64,000 nt of DNA. Origin: Sulfurimonas sp. HSL3-1 (GTDB lineage Bacteria > Campylobacterota > Campylobacteria > Campylobacterales > Sulfurimonadaceae). The notes below the pieces were generated by a model, which saw only the letters and a list, made by a program, of their open reading frames with translations, had not been told where the DNA came from and did no database searches. Positions 59,312 through 64,000 of this stretch are shown piece after piece (the stretch's first letter is position 1; every line of letters starts with the position of its first letter). The stretch covers positions 248,001 through 312,000 of the forward strand of contig NZ_CP147920.1 in assembly GCF_039645995.1 (NCBI RefSeq), read 5' to 3'. Position numbers and translations under genes: made by a program.

Positions 59312-59430
59312 ACATACCGTTTTGCACGATGATCAAAATATTTGAACGAAATTAAAAATTATCTTGATTTATGTTTTTCATTGACAAATATTATAATTAT
59401 AAAAACAAATAGGATTGATAAAGGATGATT

Positions 59431-59943
59431 ATGATTAGACGAATTCCCTGGTGGGCCGGCGGTCTGCTGATGGCGCTGCTGCTGATGTTTACTTTCTCCA
59501 TTTTCGGGGCGGACCGTCCCATCGGGGCGTCGACCTACGTCCCCTACTTCGCGGGGCTGCTGTTCAATCTCGACCCGGAGCAGTACGGCTATCTCAAGCA
59601 GATTGATGGGGCCGGTGCCTGGGAGGGCGTGATGCTGCTGGGCGCACTTTTCGGTGGGTTCGTCACCTCGGTCTTTATCACCAAGAGTTTCCGTTTCAGC
59701 GTCATTCCGACCGCATGGAAAAAGTACAAGAACGGCTCCGTCGTTTCCCGCCTGGCATGGAGCTTCGCGAGCGGCTTTTTCATGATCATCGGCGCGCGTC
59801 TTGCCGGAGGGTGCACGAGCGGCCATTTTCTCAGCGGCATGAGCCAGACGGCGATCAGCGCGATGATCTTCGGCGGCGTCGTGATGGCGACCCTGCTCAT
59901 TACGGGACGTCTTTTCTATAAAAAGGAGGCGCAGGATGTTTGA
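59431..59943 (+). CDS. YeeE/YedE transporter, first half
   Basis: A 170-residue membrane protein with four helices and the signature GARLAGGCTSGHFLSG (Cys in GGCTSGH) of the YeeE/YedE (DUF395) thiosulfate transporters. ATG at 59431 has AAAGG six bases before it; ATG at 59425 is the alternative. It overlaps the second half by 8 bases. A TATAAT (59392-59397) lies in the AT-rich region upstream. Confidence 0.88.
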   Translation: MIRRIPWWAGGLLMALLLMFTFSIFGADRPIGASTYVPYFAGLLFNLDPEQYGYLKQIDGAGAWEGVMLLGALFGGFVTSVFITKSFRFSVIPTAWKKYKNGSVVSRLAWSFASGFFMIIGARLAGGCTSGHFLSGMSQTAISAMIFGGVVMATLLITGRLFYKKEAQDV

Positions 59944-60538
59944 GCGCATAATGGGGATGTTCGAAACGGTCGCGAACGAAGGGCACGGTTCCGTCGCCCT
60001 CGTCTTTGTGATCGGGATCCTCTTCGGGGGGATCATCCAGTACAGCCGCGTCGACAAGTTCGAGAAGATCGCCGGGTTCGCGATGCTGCGCGACACGGTC
60101 GTCCCGAAGATGCTCTTCCTGGCTGTCGGGGTTGCTGGCATCGGGCTCTACTTTATGATCGAAGCGGGGTGGGCGCATTACCATATCAAGCCGATCCTGC
60201 TCGGCGGGCTCGTGATCGGCGGCGTGCTCTTCGGCGTCTCCATGGCGATCTTCGGCAAATGCCCGGGAACGGGGCCCGTTTCCATCGCCGAGGGGCGGAT
60301 CGACGTCCTCGTCGGGGCCATCGGCGGGCTGCTCGGCGGGCTCGTTTTTACCCTCTTCTATGAGCCGGTCTTCAAACCGATCATGGGGCCGGACCTCGGA
60401 AAAAGCGTCCTGACGGGGGGTGCCGGCGATTACGGCAGCGTGACAATCCTCGTTTTCGGGATCGCGCTGGTCGCCGTGAGCATGCTCATCCCGCTGCGGC
60501 AGGAGTTCGACGAAGCGGACCTGAACCGGCTGGGCTGA
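59936..60538 (+). CDS. YeeE/YedE transporter, second half
   Basis: A 200-residue membrane protein with five helices and FGKCPGTGPVSIAEG, the second conserved Cys loop (KCPGTGP). One-chain YeeE/TsuA moves thiosulfate by Cys relay; here the two Cys motifs are on separate subunits that should form a heterodimer. In a sulfur oxidiser it would supply thiosulfate or a related sulfur compound. Confidence 0.88.
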   Translation: MFERIMGMFETVANEGHGSVALVFVIGILFGGIIQYSRVDKFEKIAGFAMLRDTVVPKMLFLAVGVAGIGLYFMIEAGWAHYHIKPILLGGLVIGGVLFGVSMAIFGKCPGTGPVSIAEGRIDVLVGAIGGLLGGLVFTLFYEPVFKPIMGPDLGKSVLTGGAGDYGSVTILVFGIALVAVSMLIPLRQEFDEADLNRLG

Positions 60539-60548
60539 GCCGCGCGCT

Positions 60549-61718
60549 TTATTGTTTTGCCTCTCCCTGCGGAAAGCAGAGGCGGAACCGCGTCCCCTTC
60601 CCCTCCTCGGAATCGAGCGCAAGCGCGATCCCGTAGGCGTCGCAGATCCGTTTGACGATGGAGAGCCCCACTCCGAAGCCTCCGCCGACGTCCGTGGCGC
60701 GGGTAAACTGCTCGAAGATCCTGCGCTGCTGCTCCGGCGCTATCCCCATCCCCTCATCCGCGACAATGATGCAATGATCCTCTATTCCCAGGTGCACCGT
60801 TGCGCCCGCCGGGGAGTACTTGACGGCATTACCGATAAGGTTGCCCAGCAGCAGCTGCGCCTCCGCCTCGGGGATGGCAAAGTACAGGGTGTGCGTCTTG
60901 AGCAGAAAGCTCTGCTGCTTGCTCTCCATCAGCGGCCGGTAGTAGTCCGCGCTCTTTTGAGCTACCTTCGCCAGGTCGATGACGTGGGGCGTTTCCGTTT
61001 TGCGCGCGAAATTGAGGTAGGTCAGGGAGCGGTAGATGTCATAGAGCTGCCGGGTACTCGCCGTGATGTTGCGCAGGGTTTTCTCGCTGCAGCGGCCCGC
61101 TTGCAGGAGATGCTCGGCCGCCATGGAGAGGGCGGTAATGGGAGTGTTGAGCTCATGGGTGACATCGCTGACGAAGCGCTCGGTCTGCACGACGCGTTGA
61201 TGCAGGGGGCGCATAAAGAGTTTGGACAGGGTCCAGGCCACGGTGGCGGCGAGCAGCGCGATGGCGGCCATCATCGCCAGGACGACCTCGCGCAGCTCCG
61301 CGAGCACGCCGAAGAGCGTGTCGGAGCTGACGACGACGTAGCGGATGCTCAGGTGCTCCTTCGGGGCATCGGAGACGAGGACCATGCGCCCGCCGTATTC
61401 GCGGTAGTCCGGGCGGTCGGGAACGAGGGCGGGGGGGAGCTCCCCTGAAACGAGCCGCCCGTCCGTCCCGATCAGGGCGATGCGGACATCCCCGCTGTGC
61501 AGCGCGGGGATCTGCAGGGGGGTACCGTGCATATGGGCCATGATGATCGCCGTGCCGATGCGGTCGGCAATATGCTCCAGCCGGTAGTGCTCGTTGTTCT
61601 CGAAGGCGTGTTTCTGTGCGGTGTAGTACCAAAAGCCCGCCAGAAGGATGAAGAGAAAAGAGGAGACGATGTAGAGCCCCAGGAAAGAGTAGAAGGAGCG
61701 TTTTTCGAGTTCATTCAT
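60549..61718 (-). CDS. Sensor histidine kinase of copper-type locus
   Basis: A 389-residue kinase: two membrane helices (about 12-32 and 145-165) around a periplasmic sensor of about 110 residues that has His and Met residues (AHMHGTPLQIPALHSG at 61-76), phosphoacceptor H188 in VTHELNTP, then N, G1 and G2 boxes (NLIGNAVKYS, DEGMGIAP, GFGVGLSI). It overlaps the regulator gene by 8 bases. The HMH motif and neighbours suggest copper or silver sensing; this is inference. Confidence 0.9.
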   Translation of the reverse strand: MNELEKRSFYSFLGLYIVSSFLFILLAGFWYYTAQKHAFENNEHYRLEHIADRIGTAIIMAHMHGTPLQIPALHSGDVRIALIGTDGRLVSGELPPALVPDRPDYREYGGRMVLVSDAPKEHLSIRYVVVSSDTLFGVLAELREVVLAMMAAIALLAATVAWTLSKLFMRPLHQRVVQTERFVSDVTHELNTPITALSMAAEHLLQAGRCSEKTLRNITASTRQLYDIYRSLTYLNFARKTETPHVIDLAKVAQKSADYYRPLMESKQQSFLLKTHTLYFAIPEAEAQLLLGNLIGNAVKYSPAGATVHLGIEDHCIIVADEGMGIAPEQQRRIFEQFTRATDVGGGFGVGLSIVKRICDAYGIALALDSEEGKGTRFRLCFPQGEAKQ

Positions 61719-62364
61719 AGCGGTAGCCTATGCCGCGGACGGTGGTGATGCGCTCACCGCCGATCAGCTCGCGCAGTCGGCGGATATGCGAGCGCAGGGT
61801 CGCGTCGCTGGGGAGCTGGTCGTATGCCCAGAGGTTTTGCACCAGCTCCTCCGAAGAGAGCGTACGTCCGGGGTGGGCGAGGAAATACTCCAGCATCGCT
61901 GCCTCTTTCGGAGCGAGGGATTGGTGCCCCTGTGCCGTTTCGATCCGTTTGGCGTCCGGATCATAGACGCAGCCGTCGCCGAGCTTTACTTTCTGCCGCT
62001 GTTCAATGTTGAAGAGCCGCTTGCTGTTCTCGATGCGCAGCCGCAGCTCCTCGAGGGCGAAGGGTTTGCGGATGTAGTCGTGGGCGCCGGCCTCGAACCC
62101 GGCCTTCAGCCGGGCCGTGTCTTCATAGGCGGTGACGAGGATGGCGGGGGTGGTAACGCTCAGTTCGCGCAGGCTCCGCAGCAGGGCGATGCCGTTCTGG
62201 CCGGGGACGTTGATGTCGAAAATGAAGAGGTCGTAGTGCTTTGCGTCGATCAGGGCCGTTGCTTCGTCGGCCGTATAGGCCCGGTCCGTCTCGTAATGAT
62301 CCGCCAGGTAGTCGCCGACGATGTCGGAGAGAACGGGGTCGTCCTCGAGCAGCAGTATGCGCAT
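61711..62364 (-). CDS. OmpR/PhoB-family response regulator
   Basis: A 217-residue regulator: receiver with D8/D9, phosphorylation site D50 and K100, and a winged-helix DNA-binding domain (TLRSHIRRLRELIGGERITTVRGIGYRYE region). It precedes and overlaps the kinase gene. AAGG lies six bases before the ATG. Likely target: the copper genes upstream on the same strand. Confidence 0.93.
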   Translation of the reverse strand: MRILLLEDDPVLSDIVGDYLADHYETDRAYTADEATALIDAKHYDLFIFDINVPGQNGIALLRSLRELSVTTPAILVTAYEDTARLKAGFEAGAHDYIRKPFALEELRLRIENSKRLFNIEQRQKVKLGDGCVYDPDAKRIETAQGHQSLAPKEAAMLEYFLAHPGRTLSSEELVQNLWAYDQLPSDATLRSHIRRLRELIGGERITTVRGIGYRYE

Positions 62365-62429
62365 GGCCCGCCTTCATTGGGAATGACCCAGTTTAATCTG
62401 TTTGGGGTTAGAAGCGGCTTTCTGGCGCT

Positions 62430-62639
62430 TCAGCCGTTTTCGGTCAACTCCGCTTTGAGCTTTTCGTAGGTACCGATATCGATCTCCCCGCGGGCCAGGC
62501 GTTCATCAAGCAGTTCAAGGGCCCTGGAACGCCGGCGGCCGTTGTCACGTCCGGCGGCGGCGAGATAGAACACGGCGGCGATGATCAGCAGGGGAAGCAG
62601 CCACCACAGCCACATCCAGCCCATGCCGAAGGTATGCAT
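62430..62639 (-). CDS. Small SHOCT-domain membrane protein
   Basis: A 69-residue protein: one Trp-rich helix (MWLWWLLPLLIIAAVFYLAAA) and a C-terminal SHOCT motif (LELLDERLARGEIDIGTYEKLKAEL). SHOCT proteins are common beside metal-export genes and are thought to mediate oligomer formation. AAAGGAGACAAG precedes the start. Confidence 0.85.
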   Translation of the reverse strand: MHTFGMGWMWLWWLLPLLIIAAVFYLAAAGRDNGRRRSRALELLDERLARGEIDIGTYEKLKAELTENG

Positions 62640-62681
62640 CTTGTCTCCTTTGGTGGCGGGGCGTTATCCAAGGCAGTCGCC

Positions 62682-63026
62682 TTAGTTACCCCCGGTACAC
62701 TTTTTCTGACCGCCCATGCCCTGGCCGCCCATATTTTTGCCGCCCATGCCCTGCGGCATCATGGGACCGCCTTTGCGCATCTTCATGTTACACATATTGA
62801 GCTCCTGCGTCGTCGTGGCGCTGTTGACGCAGCTCTTGACGTTGTCGAGGTGCTGCATCATCATCATACGGTCATGATTCATATCACCGTTCATCATCAT
62901 TTTGCCCTGCTGCATGTTGCCTTGCTGCATGCCCATACCGTTGCACTTGCCCATTTGGGCGGCTGCAGCCATTGTCGTCAGTCCAAGTGCCAGCAGCACT
63001 GCCGCTGCGAAAGTGATCGCTTTCAT
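62682..63026 (-). CDS. Met-rich secreted protein, candidate periplasmic copper binder
   Basis: A 114-residue protein with a signal peptide of about 23 residues. The mature part of about 90 residues holds 20 Met and four Cys, in clusters such as MQQGNMQQGKMMM, RMMMMQH and GGKNMGGQGMGGQ. Such Met clusters bind Cu(I) or Ag(I). It lies between a SHOCT gene and a copper-type ATPase. Not a known named family to me. AAAGGATGAAAG precedes the ATG. Confidence 0.78.
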   Translation of the reverse strand: MKAITFAAAVLLALGLTTMAAAAQMGKCNGMGMQQGNMQQGKMMMNGDMNHDRMMMMQHLDNVKSCVNSATTTQELNMCNMKMRKGGPMMPQGMGGKNMGGQGMGGQKKCTGGN

Positions 63027-63096
63027 CTTTCATCCTTTGAATGGTATTAACAAACAGTGTAGTGGGATAGTGTGCAGAGAGTGTGCATGCCGGGCC

Positions 63097-64000
63097 TCAG
63101 TGTGCCGCCCGTTTGAGCAGCTGCGCATTCAGGGCGACGATGACGGTGCTGATGGACATCAAAACGGCGCCGAACGCCGGGCCGATGACGATGTTCCAGG
63201 GGGCGAGGACCCCGGCGGCGAGGGGGATGGCGACGAGGTTGTAGCCGCTTGCCCACCAGAGGTTCTCTTTCATCTTGCCGTAGGTGCGGCGCGAAAGCCG
63301 CACGGCGTCCACGACGCTGCGCAGGTCGCTTCGGGTCAGGATGATGTCGGCGCTGTCGATGGCGATGTCCGTCCCCGCGCCGACGGCGATGCCGATGTCT
63401 GCCCCAAGCAGGGAGGGGGCGTCGTTGACGCCGTCGCCGACCATCGCCACGCGCCTGCCTTCGGCCCGGCGCGCTTTGACAAAGGCGAGTTTTTCGTCAG
63501 GCAGCAGCCCCGCGCGATAACGGTCGATGCCCGTCATATCGGCGACGGAGGCGGCGACTGCCTCGTTGTCGCCGGTCAGCATCCAGGTCTCGATGCCGAA
63601 GGATTTCAGCGTCGCAACGGCATCCGCGGAGCTATTGCGGATCCTGTCATCAAGGAGGATGACGCCGAGAGGACGGCGGTCGACGATGACCCAGACCGTC
63701 GTCGATGCGCTGTCGCTGTACGTCTGCAAGGGCGGCGGGATGGTGAGCCTTTCACGCGCAATGAGCTGCGGGCCGCCGACCATAACCGCATGCCCGTCTA
63801 CTTCCGCCGAGGCCCCGATGCCGGGAATGGCCTTGAAAACGTCGGCTCGGAGCGGACGGACCCCGACGCTGTCGGCATAGGCGGTGACGGCGCGGGCGAT
63901 GCTGTGTTCGGAATCGCGTTCCAGCGCGGCGGCATAGGCGAGCATGGCATTGTCATCTTCCAGGGCCACCGTTTTGCTGACGGCCAGGCGCCCTTCGGTG
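63097..64000 (-). CDS. CopB-type heavy-metal P-type ATPase, N-terminus cut by window edge
   Basis: About 300 C-terminal residues are visible; the frame is open to base 64000 and begins with TEGRLAVS, which follows the DKTGTL phosphorylation motif just outside. Seen: hinge MVGDGVNDAP and the last two helices with N-x6-YN-x4-P (ENLWWASGYNLVAIP) and MSIST...N. These two motifs are those of type IB-2 (CopB) copper ATPases rather than CopA (M-x-x-SS). It should export copper or silver to the periplasm, where the Met-rich protein may receive it. The CPH motif is outside the window. Confidence 0.9.
   Translation of the reverse strand, partial: TEGRLAVSKTVALEDDNAMLAYAAALERDSEHSIARAVTAYADSVGVRPLRADVFKAIPGIGASAEVDGHAVMVGGPQLIARERLTIPPPLQTYSDSASTTVWVIVDRRPLGVILLDDRIRNSSADAVATLKSFGIETWMLTGDNEAVAASVADMTGIDRYRAGLLPDEKLAFVKARRAEGRRVAMVGDGVNDAPSLLGADIGIAVGAGTDIAIDSADIILTRSDLRSVVDAVRLSRRTYGKMKENLWWASGYNLVAIPLAAGVLAPWNIVIGPAFGAVLMSISTVIVALNAQLLKRAAH

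Noticed and set aside
59381-59397. TTGACA and TATAAT as a canonical promoter pair
   Set aside because: The two boxes are only 5 bp apart, so they cannot act together; TATAAT alone is kept as a candidate -10 for the YeeE genes.

Overview
The window is GC-rich bacterial chromosome, gene-dense and mostly in tight operons with ATGA or TAATG start/stop overlaps. Gene content points to a free-living, probably sulfur-oxidising member of the Campylobacterota (Sulfurimonas-like): a DUF4492 gene beside cydAB, a short PAS-only protein, a two-gene YeeE/YedE sulfur-compound transporter, small NifX-type proteins with rhodaneses, and T-rich, TATAAT/TATACT-type promoters with no -35 box in most cases. The high GC is unusual for that phylum, so the assignment is inferred from gene families and promoter style, not from a marker gene. 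I saw no rRNA, tRNA, IS element, prophage or CRISPR array.

Layout. 1-6 kb: a MoxR gene cut by the left edge behind a promoter with helically phased repeats, then an envelope export module (RND/MMPL permease, beta-barrel, LolA-like protein) divergent from a TetR gene. 6-8 kb: an isolated 38-residue ORF with its own promoter and terminator, and a calcium-repeat lipoprotein. 7.8-15.6 kb: an ABC-2 exporter divergent from TetR-TolC-adaptor-RND. 15.7-21.7 kb: an epimerase, a DUF4405 membrane protein and a MacAB-TolC-like exporter. 21.9-26.4 kb: a CsgG/DUF4810/GNA1162 lipoprotein operon, a patatin and an OmpA protein. 26.5-33 kb: amidoligase plus glutamine-amidotransferase-like hydrolase, a double CDGSH protein, Pcm, PAS, MFS, DgkA and a ferritin-like protein. 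33-40.7 kb: a beta-CASP nuclease, PEP synthase, a Mop-domain protein, an MgtC/DUF4010 protein, a LOG protein and a DUF6629-like protein. 40.7-47.4 kb: a 1317-residue fusion of a cation/proton antiporter to a P2A-type ATPase, an EI24/CysZ-like protein, a nucleotide salvage enzyme, a structured gene-free element and a two-gene ArsP/DUF318 permease. 47.4-52.2 kb: the cytochrome bd operon, two NifX-type proteins and two rhodaneses. 52.3-59.3 kb: an MtfA peptidase, a DUF434 protein, RNase Z, and a MoxR-DUF58-transglutaminase-flavin reductase operon. 59.4-64 kb: the YeeE pair, then a copper-type locus (sensor kinase, regulator, SHOCT protein, Met-rich secreted protein, CopB-type ATPase cut by the right edge).

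Two signals stand out. First, seven separate transcription units share one start architecture: a -10 hexamer, exactly six nucleotides, then ATG, with no Shine-Dalgarno. This puts the predicted transcription start on the A of ATG, so these are predicted leaderless mRNAs. Second, the antiporter-ATPase fusion keeps the key residues of both halves in one uninterrupted frame.
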